This document shows positions 10,201 to 18,471 of a stretch of 64,000 bases of DNA, one piece after another. The notes under the pieces are model-generated. The model saw only the letters and a list, made by a program, of their open reading frames with translations. It did no database searches and was not told where the DNA came from. Every line of letters begins with the position of its first letter. Within the stretch, counting starts at the first letter, position 1. Origin of the DNA: Polaribacter sp. (GTDB taxonomy: Bacteria > Bacteroidota > Bacteroidia > Flavobacteriales > Flavobacteriaceae). Location: positions 30,404-94,403 of the forward strand of contig JAQWOR010000024.1 of assembly GCA_029245785.1 (NCBI GenBank), written 5' to 3'. Both the position numbers and the translations under genes were made by a program.

Positions 10201-10658
10201 GAAATTCTTTTTCCTACGCCTTCTGTGACAGTAAGAAAATAGTAGGCCTTTTCTGAGTAGATATTTTGTCTATGATTTGCCGTTCCTGCAACTGGGTTCA
10301 CAATCCAATCATGTGCCCCTTTTGCATAAAACAAGATATAATCATCGTCATTAAAAACACCATCCTCTTCTCCACTTACAAAAAGTGCATTTTCTTGTAA
10401 ATCATCTGTTCTAAGGTGCTCATTTTTCTGTGGCAACATTGCGCCTCCATTTCCAAAAATCCGAATGCTCTTCGGATGTAGCGTTGTTGTATTAATTCCC
10501 ATCTTTTGCAACAAAGAAGCATCTAACTTAAAAACACCTGTAGTATCTACAGCAAACTTATACCAATCTCCTTTAGACAATACGGAATTGGAAGTTTGGG
10601 CATGTCCTTTTGTTGTAAAAAAGACAGCAATCATACATAGTAAAAAAATTCTTTTCAT
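7266..10658 (-). CDS. porU: Type IX secretion system sortase PorU
   Basis: A cell-surface C25 (gingipain-type) cysteine protease that removes C-terminal signals from T9SS cargo and attaches A-LPS. It has a signal peptide (residues 1-20). The catalytic His lies in FDYFGHGGEDGF (about residue 645) and the catalytic Cys in TVTCEFSRFDNPL (about 677). The C-terminus has a T9SS-type sorting-like fold (LNYPNPFVNYTEFWF ... ISGKLVKT ... GKGVYIYTLKV), as PorU proteins do. At 1130 residues it is full length. It is divergent from gldJ with about 200 bp between the starts and precedes porV. Together they form the gliding/secretion cluster. Confidence 0.96.
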   Translation of the reverse strand: MKRIFLLCMIAVFFTTKGHAQTSNSVLSKGDWYKFAVDTTGVFKLDASLLQKMGINTTTLHPKSIRIFGNGGAMLPQKNEHLRTDDLQENALFVSGEEDGVFNDDDYILFYAKGAHDWIVNPVAGTANHRQNIYSEKAYYFLTVTEGVGKRISEAAPIALSPTKTLTTFDDYVFYEKETRNLFAVGTQWFGEDFAIENTQSFTIDFKNAVPNTPISVKVRGAAISSLPSSMEVSVNAQNSYAIHFPRVNTGALTLGYASHKTETINNSTEKIAISISYNNGGNPAAKAYLDYIEVLGKKQLVAGENQFSFRSFEANNTLATVAYEIKNASAIFQVWEVSENGTPKKITNQSSGTDFSFKAMGGSLKEYVVLSSSDFYTPIVENNSQIQNQNLHAIKDINYLVITNQELSGQANRLATYHQNNSGITSQVIQLSDIYNEFGSGSPDITAIRDFIKHVYARNSSAEKKLRYVCFFGDGSYDYKDRLLNNNNVVPVFESFESFNLATSYVTDDYFVMLDTAEGSMLPTDTVDVATGRIPVSTVQQATAVVDKILSYYTTDSFGDWRNTITLLADDIDATGEETLQKGLERIADSIKKSKPVFNVNKIYADAFKQETSSGGERYPQVNTAITNAIEKGTLLFDYFGHGGEDGFASERILEVPQIQSFHNPKTLPLFITVTCEFSRFDNPLRTTAGELIFWNKNGGAASLITTTREVFISTGQLFNERLINVLLEFNDEDLSIAESLMKTKNGFSSSQKFFIYYLGDPAMKLAIPTPNIRITKMNGIAVSKSLDTLKALSKVRFEGVVTDKNNEPLTDFNGVLSTTVFDKPIDKTTLDNDGFGIKMTFDSRESKLFRGKSTVENGVFVFDFIVPKDIKISYGKGKLSMYAENAVFDKSGANFEVVVGGINTNAASDVVGPEIKLFLNDASFIDGGNTNASPNLIVALSDISGINTSITSVDHDIVAILDGDQANPIVLNDYYETELNDFTKGKVMYQLRDLSVGLHTLKIKAWDTYNNSSAATLNFLVVSDSNLVLDHVLNYPNPFVNYTEFWFSHNKPNEPLEVQVQIFTISGKLVKTIRKTEQTTGNLSRSISWDGLDDFGNKIGKGVYIYTLKVTATTSNLTSKKYEKLVIL

Positions 10659-10856
10659 CTGTTCATCAAATAACGTCTAAATTATTGTGTTATTTTAGCA
10701 CAATACAAGATTAGTTATAATAAAGACAAAAAACAATCGTTCTATTTTAAATATACACAACAATCCGTGTAAAAAGACACAATTCACTTGTCTAAAAGCA
10801 TTATTATTGTAAATTGCATGGCTTAATTAGAACCCTTAGTATTTATTATAAAATAC

Positions 10857-12539
10857 ATGAAAAACGTATTAAAATCAGTTGTAATCGTCATTATTGGAAT
10901 CACTTTTACACACTGTAAAACAAACAGTAATTCTACATCCTCTTTAACAGGATGGAAATTTAACGACCCTAGTTATGGGAATTATCTAAAAGGAAAGTCT
11001 TCCAAAAAAGCAACCATTCCTATGGGAATGGTTGCTATAGAAGGTGGTACTTTTACAATGGGACAAGTACAAGATGACGTGATGTTTGATTGGAATACTA
11101 CTCCAAAAAAAATGCACATTCGTTCTTTCTATATGGACGAAGCAGAGGTAACCAATGCGGAGTATTCTATGTTTTTACAATACACCAAAAGCGTTTTTCC
11201 TCCTGAAGACCCCAAATACAAACATATTTATCCCTCTGTGCTACCAGACACTTTGGTTTGGAGAAAAGCACTAGGAAATACAGAATTACTATCAGAAAAT
11301 TATTTACGCCATCCTGCCTATTCAGATTATCCTGTGGTTGGCATTAGCTGGGTACAAGCAAATCAATATTGTAAATGGCGTACCAATGCTGTTAATTTAT
11401 CAATTTTAATGGACAAAGGTGTGATTGAAAATATCTTTGAATCAGATTCTCTGAGTTTTAGAGGTAAGAATAATTTTGATACCGATGCCTATTTAAGCAA
11501 TCCCTATACCTTATTTGAAGGAGATTCTACAATTTATAAAAAGGGACTTGCTGTTCCAAGAAGAAAGGGACAAGCAAAACCTAGTAAAGGTGATTTTACC
11601 GGAAGACATATAACAGCTTCTGATGGAATTTTAGCTCAAAAATTTAGACTGCCAACAGAGGCAGAATGGGAATATGCAGCAAAATCTCTTATTGAAAATA
11701 GAGAGTATAACAATATCAGAGGAAGAAAAAAATACGCTTGGAGTGGTAAATACACAAGAAGTAAATCTAAAAAATATCGAGGAGATCAATTGGCCAACTA
11801 CAAACAATCTAAAGGAAATTATAGTGGTATTTCTGGATGGAGTAGTGATGGCTCAGACATTCCAATCAAAATAAAATCATACCCACCAAATGCATTCGGA
11901 CTCTATGATATGTCTGGAAATGTAGCAGAATGGGTTGCGGATGTATACAGACCTTCTATAGACGCAAACGCAAACGACCTTAATTACTTTAGAGGAACTG
12001 ATTTTACCAAAAAAATGATCAATGAAAAAGGGCAAGTGGTAATTATTGACGAGAATTCAATGGAATATGACACGCTTGGAAACGGTAAAATTACACCAAA
12101 AAACTTGCCTGGTAGCGTGAAATTCACCTCTGTAACAAAGGATGACACCTATATGAGGAATAACTATTCTAGAGCAGACAACTCGAACTTAAATGATGGA
12201 GATCAAAACTCTTCTCGTTTTTATAACTCTGATGCATTTGATTTCTCTAAAGATCCTGCCATGTACAACTCTCCTAAAACGCCTAAAAATGAACTAGACC
12301 AGGCTAAAGACGGTTCTTCAAAAGAATATGACCCAAGGAAAAGAACAACGTTAATTAGCGACAACACACGTGTATACAAAGGAGGTTCTTGGACTGATAG
12401 AGCGTATTGGTTAGACCCCGCACAAAGAAGGTATTTACCAGAATTCATGTCTACAAATTATATTGGTTTTAGATGTGCTACAGACAATGTTGGTCCTATG
12501 ACCAGCCAGAAAAAAAGACCTCGAAGTAAAAAAAGATAA
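10857..12539 (+). CDS. gldJ: Gliding motility lipoprotein GldJ
   Basis: Residues 1-20 form a lipoprotein signal with Cys20 in FTHC. The rest is a formylglycine-generating-enzyme-like (SUMF1) domain: VAIEGGTFTMGQ near residue 60, EVTNAEYSMFLQY, YPVVGISWVQANQYCKW, FRLPTEAEWEYAA, NAFGLYDMSGNVAEWV and the closing GFRCATDN. GldJ is a gliding/T9SS component essential for motility in Flavobacterium johnsoniae and related to GldK; here it probably acts as a structural periplasmic lipoprotein rather than an enzyme. The 560-residue length fits. It ends with a basic tail (KKRPRSKKR), shares an intergenic region with divergent porU, and is followed by a strong terminator. Confidence 0.95.
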   Translation: MKNVLKSVVIVIIGITFTHCKTNSNSTSSLTGWKFNDPSYGNYLKGKSSKKATIPMGMVAIEGGTFTMGQVQDDVMFDWNTTPKKMHIRSFYMDEAEVTNAEYSMFLQYTKSVFPPEDPKYKHIYPSVLPDTLVWRKALGNTELLSENYLRHPAYSDYPVVGISWVQANQYCKWRTNAVNLSILMDKGVIENIFESDSLSFRGKNNFDTDAYLSNPYTLFEGDSTIYKKGLAVPRRKGQAKPSKGDFTGRHITASDGILAQKFRLPTEAEWEYAAKSLIENREYNNIRGRKKYAWSGKYTRSKSKKYRGDQLANYKQSKGNYSGISGWSSDGSDIPIKIKSYPPNAFGLYDMSGNVAEWVADVYRPSIDANANDLNYFRGTDFTKKMINEKGQVVIIDENSMEYDTLGNGKITPKNLPGSVKFTSVTKDDTYMRNNYSRADNSNLNDGDQNSSRFYNSDAFDFSKDPAMYNSPKTPKNELDQAKDGSSKEYDPRKRTTLISDNTRVYKGGSWTDRAYWLDPAQRRYLPEFMSTNYIGFRCATDNVGPMTSQKKRPRSKKR

Positions 12540-12556
12540 TACTTAAAAAAATCGTA

Positions 12557-12598
12557 AAAAAACCTCATTGTCGTCAAATTGCAATGAGGTTTTTTTTA
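12557..12598 (+). terminator. Rho-independent terminator after gldJ
   Basis: An 8-bp stem (CCTCATTG with CAATGAGG) follows an A-run and is followed by eight or more Ts. It separates gldJ from murF, so murF may have its own promoter or depend on read-through. Confidence 0.9.
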
Positions 12599-12610
12599 TA
12601 TATTTAATAC

Positions 12611-13867
12611 ATGAATATTGAAACACTATATACACGTTATTCAGAAAACTACTTGGTTGATACTGATACGAGAAAGATCAGAAAAGGCGCCATCTATTTT
12701 GCCTTAAAAGGAGCCAATTTTAATGGAAATACATTTGCAGAAGAAGCCTTAAACAAAGGAGCGTCTTATTGTGTTGTTGATGAGAAGAAATACGCGAATT
12801 CAGAAAATATTCTGTTGGTTGACGATGTGCTAACAACCTTACAGCAATTAGCAACATACCACAGAAGTGAATTGAACATTCCAATTATTGCACTAACAGG
12901 AAGCAATGGAAAAACAACCACCAAAGAGCTGATCCATGCTATATTGTGCAAAAAATACAACACTACGGCAACTGTTGGTAATTTAAACAACCATATTGGT
13001 GTTCCGCTAACGCTGCTCTCTATGACTCCAACAACAGAAATCGGAATCGTAGAAATGGGGGCAAATCATCTAAAAGAGATTGAATTTTTATGTGCAATTG
13101 CGAATCCAGATTATGGCTATATTACCAACTTTGGCAAAGCACACTTAGAAGGATTTGGCTCTATTGAAGGAGTAATTGAAGCAAAATCAGAGTTGTATGC
13201 ATACTTAAAGAAGCATCAGAAAACTGCTTTTATAAATCCGAATGATGCCATCCAATTAGAAAAATCAGCAGGAATCACACAGGTACTATTCAATACCCAA
13301 CAAGTACATTTTCTAGAAGCAAACCCACTTGTAAAAATTTCGTACCGCACAAAAATTATCCAAAGTAATTTAATTGGAGATTACAATTTTAGCAACCTTT
13401 CTGCAGCAATTACTATTGGAAACCACTTCAATGTTTCTGATGAAAATATAAAAGAAGCCTTAGAAAACTATGTTGCTACAAACAACCGATCACAGGTCGT
13501 AAAAACCAATAACAACACCTTGCTGTTAGACGCCTATAATGCCAATCCGACCAGTACAAAGGCTGCTTTAGAAAATTTTAACGCACTAGAGTCTCCGCGT
13601 AAAACAGTTATTTTAGGAGATATGTTTGAATTGGGGGAAAACAGCGCTGAAGAACATCAAAATATCGTAGATCTTGCAGCGTCTCTTCATTTTACCAACT
13701 GCTATTTTGTGGGAGAATTGTTCTCTAAAACACACAGCAACAAACTGACGTTTAAAACTTTTGAAGCACTGTCAACACACTTATCAGCACATGAAATAGC
13801 GAATCATTTTATCCTTATCAAGGGTTCTAGAGGTATGGCTTTAGAGCGATTGGAGAAACTTTTGTAA
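12611..13867 (+). CDS. murF: UDP-N-acetylmuramoyl-tripeptide--D-alanyl-D-alanine ligase
   Basis: Adds D-Ala-D-Ala to UDP-MurNAc-tripeptide, the last cytoplasmic step in peptidoglycan precursor assembly. The Mur-ligase ATP site is at residues 97-104 (GSNGKTTT). The central domain has TVGNLNNHIGVPLTLL and EIGIVEMGANHLKEIE, and the C-terminal domain has LLLDAYNANPTS and ILGDMFELGENS. At 418 residues it is typical for Bacteroidota MurF. The stop is followed within about 10 bp by the octamer repeat array. Confidence 0.96.
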   Translation: MNIETLYTRYSENYLVDTDTRKIRKGAIYFALKGANFNGNTFAEEALNKGASYCVVDEKKYANSENILLVDDVLTTLQQLATYHRSELNIPIIALTGSNGKTTTKELIHAILCKKYNTTATVGNLNNHIGVPLTLLSMTPTTEIGIVEMGANHLKEIEFLCAIANPDYGYITNFGKAHLEGFGSIEGVIEAKSELYAYLKKHQKTAFINPNDAIQLEKSAGITQVLFNTQQVHFLEANPLVKISYRTKIIQSNLIGDYNFSNLSAAITIGNHFNVSDENIKEALENYVATNNRSQVVKTNNNTLLLDAYNANPTSTKAALENFNALESPRKTVILGDMFELGENSAEEHQNIVDLAASLHFTNCYFVGELFSKTHSNKLTFKTFEALSTHLSAHEIANHFILIKGSRGMALERLEKLL

Positions 13868-13876
13868 TTGAGGGAT

Positions 13877-13970
13877 TGTGAAACAGTAAGGCAGTGATGC
13901 CGTGATGCAGTGATGCCGTGATGCCGTGATGCGGTGATGCAGTGATGCAGTGATGCAGTGAAACAGAAGT
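13877..13970. repeat. 8-bp degenerate tandem array, GTGATGCM orientation
   Basis: About ten near-consecutive 8-mers of the form GTGATGC(A/C/G), with variants such as GTGAAACA. The reverse complement is the TGCATCAC unit found at 14217-14349, so the two arrays face each other across about 250 bp. The 476-bp gap between murF and the kinase gene holds this array, then AAGTTAAAAACTAAAA-type 7-mers (about 13970-14085), an unassigned stretch, and the second array. I see no gene in it. Confidence 0.85.
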
Positions 13971-14216
13971 TAAAAACTAAAAGTTTAAAAAAAAAGAGAC
14001 AACAAGACCGCAAGACAGAAACTGGGAGTCAGGAGACGGGAGTTAAAAGTTAAAAACGAAAAGCTAAAAAGAAACAAGAAGACAACTATCTCTGCATACC
14101 TTTGAAAAAAGTGTGGCAGTCTGTTGATAGGTAGTAATAGGAAAATCGCCACGTAGTTACACCCCTAGCGATGATAGTTAGATTTTGCCTCACTCAAAAC
14201 CTAGAACTCATAACCA

Positions 14217-14349
14217 ATCACTTTCACCGCATCACCGTTTCACTGCTTCACCATTTCACTTCGTCACCGTATAACGGTATCACCCCTTTACCACTTCACT
14301 GCATAACTGCTTCACCGTTTCACCGCTTCACTGCATCACCACATCACTT
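14217..14349. repeat. 8-bp degenerate tandem array, TTCACCGC orientation
   Basis: About sixteen 8-mers in register: TTCACCGC, ATCACCGT, TTCACTGC, ATAACTGC and similar, consensus roughly (A/T)T(C/A)AC(C/T)G(C/T). The array runs into the 3' end of the kinase gene, so that gene's TGA (14344-14346) lies inside a repeat unit. It is the inverted counterpart of 13877-13970. Confidence 0.85.
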
Positions 14350-15189
14350 CCTTCTATGAAAATCCACTAAATTATCTATGGGTCTTTGAATGATTCCCGT
14401 AATTTTTAATTGATGCTTGGCGGCAACTTTTTCTAAGATTTCTTTAAAGTAAAACGCGATAGATCCAATAAAATAAATTGGCGTTTCTGCTGTTTTCTGG
14501 TAAGGTAAAATTCGGTAGTCAAAGAATTTTTGAAATTCTTTTTTAATGATTTTTTTGATGTATTTCTCCTCTTTAAAATCGAACATAAACTTGGCAAACG
14601 TAGCCAAATACATATTAGGATTGGGCTGCCTGTATAAATTGAACTTTACAATATCAATGTCCAACTCAAACTGCTCTTGAAACTTTTTTGCAATTTGTGT
14701 TGGCATTTTTTCATAATAAAAATCTGTCAATAATTTTTTACCAAAAGCATTACCACTAGCTTCATCCATTAAGGTATAGCCCAAAGAAGCTGTTTTCATA
14801 TGCACCTTTTCACCATCAAAATAACAACTATTAGAACCCGTTCCTAAAATACAAACCAATGCAGGATCTAATCCTGTAGCCGCATATACCGCTGCCAACA
14901 TATCTTCTGCTATGGAAACTTTGGCATTGACAAAAATAGATTCCAAAATATTTTTTAATATTTCAATGGGTTTTGGAGTACCGCAACCAGCACCATAAAA
15001 ATGAATCGCCGTGACTTCATCTTTGACACTCATCAATTGAAACATATTGACAATCCGATTCCGCAACTCCGCTGTATCCACTACTGCCGGATTCAATCCA
15101 AGAGTTCGTGCTCTAAAAGCTTCATTATTGTCTGAATCTAAGGCTATCCAATCTGCTTTTGTAGAACCTCCATCTGCAATTAAAATCAT
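14344..15189 (-). CDS. N-acetylglucosamine kinase-like protein (BadF/BadG/BcrA/BcrD ATPase family)
   Basis: An ASKHA-fold sugar kinase. The phosphate-1 loop is at residues 6-11 (DGGSTK, within LIADGGSTKADWIAL), the phosphate-2 motif is LGTGSNSCYF and the glycine-rich LMDEASGNAFGKKLL follows; IYFIGSIAFYFKEIL near the C-terminus corresponds to the adenosine motif. Flavobacterial members are usually annotated as GlcNAc kinase in amino-sugar salvage; the exact substrate is not proven. The 281-residue length is normal. The C-terminus (DFHRRK) and stop touch the octamer repeat array. Confidence 0.85.
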   Translation of the reverse strand: MILIADGGSTKADWIALDSDNNEAFRARTLGLNPAVVDTAELRNRIVNMFQLMSVKDEVTAIHFYGAGCGTPKPIEILKNILESIFVNAKVSIAEDMLAAVYAATGLDPALVCILGTGSNSCYFDGEKVHMKTASLGYTLMDEASGNAFGKKLLTDFYYEKMPTQIAKKFQEQFELDIDIVKFNLYRQPNPNMYLATFAKFMFDFKEEKYIKKIIKKEFQKFFDYRILPYQKTAETPIYFIGSIAFYFKEILEKVAAKHQLKITGIIQRPIDNLVDFHRRK

Positions 15190-15209
15190 ACAATCTATTT
15201 AATTTTTAC

Positions 15210-15240
15210 CAAATATATCATATCAATTGGACATAAACAA
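15210..15240 (-). promoter_or_regulatory. Promoter of the GlcNAc-kinase-like gene
   Basis: On the minus strand there is a TTG (15238-15240), 20 bp, then TATATTTG (15210-15217), matching the Bacteroidota TTG/TAnnTTTG pattern about 20 bp before the ATG. Confidence 0.65.
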
Positions 15241-15312
15241 CCTTCTAGAAAACTACATCGTTTTCGGTACTGGAAATTTTGTTTTTTGAGATGTAAATGA
15301 TCCTGGCACCGT

Positions 15313-15417
<105 letters not shown>

Positions 15418-15457
15418 AAAACTAAAAATTCCAAAACTCAAAATCTAGAACCTATAT

Positions 15458-15526
15458 ATAACTCTTCACCACATCACCGTATCACCGCATAACCGCATCA
15501 CCGATTCACCACATTACGGCTTCACC
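15458..15526. repeat. 69-bp direct repeat, copy 1 (octamer array)
   Basis: This stretch of ATCACCG/TTCACC octamers is identical over 69 bp to 15589-15657. Between the copies lie more octamers and a heptamer run of the AACTCAA/AACCTAG type. Perfect identity within a degenerate array points to a recent duplication. Confidence 0.9.
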
Positions 15527-15588
15527 TCTTTTACCGCTTCACTGCATAACCGCTTCACTCAAAACCTAGAACTCAAAACCCAGAACCC

Positions 15589-15657
15589 ATAACTCTTCAC
15601 CACATCACCGTATCACCGCATAACCGCATCACCGATTCACCACATTACGGCTTCACC
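15589..15657. repeat. 69-bp direct repeat, copy 2 (octamer array)
   Basis: Perfect copy of 15458-15526, offset by 131 bp. It is followed by further octamers up to about 15673, shortly before the end of the AAA-ATPase gene. Confidence 0.9.
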
Positions 15658-15714
15658 ACATAACTGTTTCACTGGAACAGACAGCATGCCCTATTAGCTT
15701 TTAGCCATTGGCTA

Positions 15715-16848
15715 CTATAGCCTTGTTATAAATTCATGATAATTAGCTGGTGTTATAATCTTTGTTTTTGTATCGGGGTAGGCATTCATAAACGAATTGG
15801 GGATTTTTACTTTTTTATGAGTATTCCATTTGAACTCGTACGCAAACAGCTTGCCTTCTCTCTCTTCTATATAGTCTATTTCTTGTTGGTATCTTGTTCG
15901 CCAAAAATAACGATTGGCATAAATTTGATGATGATCTGTGTATTTAATTCGTTCACTAATAATATAGTTTTCCCATAAAGCGCCTACATCATTTCTTAAT
16001 TCAATAGGGTTAAAATTATTAATTAATGCATTCCTAATTCCGTTATCATAAAAGTATATTTTTTTTGATTTTTTTAATTCGTTTCTTAAATTTCTACTAA
16101 AGCTATGTAATCGGAAAATCACAAAAGACTTTTCTAACAAATCTATATAATTCTCAACTGTTTCTTTATTAATACCTACTATTCTACTCAGTTCGGTATA
16201 GGATACTTGACTGCCTATTTGAAATGCTATTGCTTGTAAGAGTTTTAAAATTTTAGCTGATTTTTTAATTTTACCCCATTCTAATATATCTTTATAAAGA
16301 TATGAATTGGCCAAATTTTCTAAAACCTCTCTCTGATTACCTTCATGGAGCACCACATCTGGATAACTCCCAAAAAGTAATCTATTTGGCAATTGCTTAT
16401 ACTCTTCAAAGGTATTACTATGTTGTGCTAATTCATCAAAAGAAAAAGGATAAAGCTTATATTCATACTTTCTCCCTGTCATAGGTTCCTGAATTTTATT
16501 TGCCAAATCAAAAGAAGAAGAACCTGTAGCCACTATTTGAATAGGGGTTTCATCAAAAATAATTTTAAGTTTTAAGCCTATGTCCTCTATTCTTTGCGCC
16601 TCATCTATAATAATCATTTTCTTACCTGATAAAAAAGAAAGCAATCTAGTAGATGATGCGTTTTCTAACAAAGCACGATCCTCCACTCTGTCTCCATTTA
16701 ACCAGTAAATTTCTTTTGAATCTTTTTTAAATATTTTTTTTAGCAGGGTTGTTTTCCCAACTTGTCTTGCTCCATAAATTATTATGGCTTTACCTTTATT
16801 CAGTTTTGACTGAATTATTTTTTCCATGTGCCTTTTTATCATAGACAT
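15715..16848 (-). CDS. AAA ATPase with DUF4143 domain
   Basis: The family is a P-loop AAA_14 ATPase followed by DUF4143, a nuclease-like domain. Walker A is GARQVGKT (about residues 26-33) and Walker B is KKMIIIDEAQRI (about 76-87). An arginine/sensor region (IQIVATGSSSFDLANK) follows, then a winged-helix-like segment (GSQVSYTELSRIVGINKETVENY). The C-terminus has the RTRYQQEIDYIEEREGKLFAYEFKW pattern of restriction-like folds (D/E-x-K). The biological role of this common family is unknown. The frame could start at a TTG (16866), but this overlaps a -10-like box, so I prefer the ATG at 16848; a further ATG is at 16842. It is a stand-alone gene between repeat-rich gaps. Confidence 0.85.
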   Translation of the reverse strand: MSMIKRHMEKIIQSKLNKGKAIIIYGARQVGKTTLLKKIFKKDSKEIYWLNGDRVEDRALLENASSTRLLSFLSGKKMIIIDEAQRIEDIGLKLKIIFDETPIQIVATGSSSFDLANKIQEPMTGRKYEYKLYPFSFDELAQHSNTFEEYKQLPNRLLFGSYPDVVLHEGNQREVLENLANSYLYKDILEWGKIKKSAKILKLLQAIAFQIGSQVSYTELSRIVGINKETVENYIDLLEKSFVIFRLHSFSRNLRNELKKSKKIYFYDNGIRNALINNFNPIELRNDVGALWENYIISERIKYTDHHQIYANRYFWRTRYQQEIDYIEEREGKLFAYEFKWNTHKKVKIPNSFMNAYPDTKTKIITPANYHEFITRL

Positions 16849-16863
16849 ATCTGTTTTAAAAGA

Positions 16864-16871
16864 CAAAAGTA
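16864..16871 (-). promoter_or_regulatory. Candidate -10 element of the AAA-ATPase gene
   Basis: TACTTTTG on the minus strand fits TAnnTTTG and lies about 15 bp before the ATG at 16848. No -33 TTG is found at 19-21 bp; a TTTG occurs at only 15 bp. Confidence 0.45.
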
Positions 16872-16891
16872 ATCAAATAAATTACACAAAC

Positions 16892-16940
16892 AGCTAAATG
16901 TCGCGATTATTTTACGACTTGATAGCTAAATGTCGTGATT
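16892..16940. repeat. Two 17-bp direct repeats upstream of the AAA-ATPase gene
   Basis: AGCTAAATGTCGCGATT at 16892-16908 recurs at 16924-16940 with one change (C to T), 32 bp apart. Both lie 20-70 bp upstream of the candidate -10 of the ATPase gene, a position suited to operators. The rest of the gap to 17146 has heptamer-type AAGTTAAAAACGAAAA and GGAGACGGAAGACGG runs (about 17000-17066) and no gene. Confidence 0.7.
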
Positions 16941-17027
16941 TATTTCTGGTGCAATAGAAAAAAATAGTGTTGTTTTTCGATTATAAATTCGAAAAGAAAA
17001 AAGTTAGAAGTTAAAAACGAAAAAGAA

Positions 17028-17066
17028 ACAAGGAGACAGGAGACGGAAGACGGAAGACGGAAGTTA
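17028..17066. repeat. Short heptamer array (GGAGACA/GGAAGAC family)
   Basis: Five to six heptamers (GGAGACA, GGAGACG, GAAGACG) preceded and followed by AAGTTAAAAAC-type units. It belongs to the same family of purine-rich 7-mers as 15313-15417. Confidence 0.7.
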
Positions 17067-17146
17067 AAAACACTAAACTCGTTTGATTGAAATCAAGAAT
17101 ACAATAACACTCTATTAAAGTATTTTAACGATAATTAGCAATTCAT

Positions 17147-18259
17147 TTAAAAAATAAAATTTACAAACTTAATAATACGTTTAAAGCTATTTTTAGACTT
17201 AATGTTCTTTTTCAATTGACTAAACACTACTAAAAACGACAGAAAAAATATCGAAAAGAAACTTACCATCTGATAACTGTTAAAATAAAAAGAAAGAGCT
17301 GTAAATAACATAATAACAATAATATTTAACAACGTTAAGAATAAACTAACTTTATAATGTGCTAATTTAGAATCTATTAACACATGATGTATGTGACTCC
17401 TGTCTGGGTAAAAGGGATTTTTATTATTCAACAATCGGACACCAATAACTCTTAAGGTATCAAATAAAGGAATACATAAAACAGAAAAGGCTACGATTAT
17501 TTTGTTTTCTACCTTAAAATTAATTGCATCAAAAGATAAAGCATCAGCAGAAATAAATTTTACTGTTAAAAAGGCAATACAAAAACCAATAATCAGTGAT
17601 CCTGTATCTCCCATAAATATTTTTTTAGACGAAGAAAAATTAAACCGAAGATACGCAGCTAACACCCCTATAAAACCTAAGCTTAATAAAAAGTAAAAGA
17701 ACGCGCCTATAAAAAAGAAAAAGACAGCGTAGGCAGCGAATATAACAATTCCAATCATAGATGCCAAACCATCAATACCATCTATCAAATTATATGAATT
17801 TATGATGACCAACATAAGACCTCCCATAAAGATATAGGAAAGCGCATAATGGATTGAATCAATCCCTAAAAAACCTTGCAAAGAAAGCATTTCGATACAA
17901 CTACAAAATAACACAAAAGAAATTGCCAATAGCTGCCCCATCACTTTTGCTCTTGGTGATGACAATACTAAGTCATCCTTTAGGCCTATGGCAAAAACGA
18001 CTGTAACTCCAGCAACAAAATTGATTCCTACAGCATCTGCATCCCAATTTTTCAATACAAACACAAGCATGACACATACTAAAAAAAAGGAAAATCCAGC
18101 CATGGTTGGCGTAGATTTTTGATGAGAACTTCTATGATCAGGCTGGTCAATAAGATTCCGACTATTTACAATCCAAATGATTTTCGGAATGATAAAATAG
18201 GTTAGTAAAAAAGTTCCTATAAGTACCATAGGACCCACTAAGCGGATATCGTTAATCAT
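17147..18259 (-). CDS. WecA/MraY-family undecaprenyl-phosphate sugar-1-phosphate transferase
   Basis: A polytopic membrane enzyme (about ten hydrophobic helices) that loads a sugar-1-phosphate, probably GlcNAc or a derivative, onto undecaprenyl phosphate and so begins repeat-unit assembly. Family marks: DQPDHRSSHQKSTPTMAGF near residue 38, NLIDGIDGLASM near 155, KKIFMGDTGSLIIGF near 213 and PDRSHIHHVLID near 290. It is the last gene of the polysaccharide operon in transcription order, about 210 bp after the epimerase gene. I see no gene in that gap, and the donor sugar cannot be fixed from sequence. Confidence 0.9.
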   Translation of the reverse strand: MINDIRLVGPMVLIGTFLLTYFIIPKIIWIVNSRNLIDQPDHRSSHQKSTPTMAGFSFFLVCVMLVFVLKNWDADAVGINFVAGVTVVFAIGLKDDLVLSSPRAKVMGQLLAISFVLFCSCIEMLSLQGFLGIDSIHYALSYIFMGGLMLVIINSYNLIDGIDGLASMIGIVIFAAYAVFFFFIGAFFYFLLSLGFIGVLAAYLRFNFSSSKKIFMGDTGSLIIGFCIAFLTVKFISADALSFDAINFKVENKIIVAFSVLCIPLFDTLRVIGVRLLNNKNPFYPDRSHIHHVLIDSKLAHYKVSLFLTLLNIIVIMLFTALSFYFNSYQMVSFFSIFFLSFLVVFSQLKKNIKSKNSFKRIIKFVNFIF

Positions 18260-18471
18260 AATTCAAGCTATTTTTAATTTCTTTTCAAAACAAATTTAAC
18301 CTTTTTTTTTATAACATACAGCTATTTAATTCTCTTTTCTAAACAATTTGGCTATTGAAACACCTCTGAAATTACAATGCACAAAGTTTTTGAAATATGC
18401 TCACAATTTGATTTGTAGCCTTCCCCTACAATCAAATGAGTAACGGCATCAATTTTATCTTTGATAAAAAA

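Noticed and set aside
14217..14359. Small proteins read from octamer arrays (for example Ser/His/Phe-rich frames)
   Set aside because: They only translate the repeats and have no start context or homology that I can recognise.
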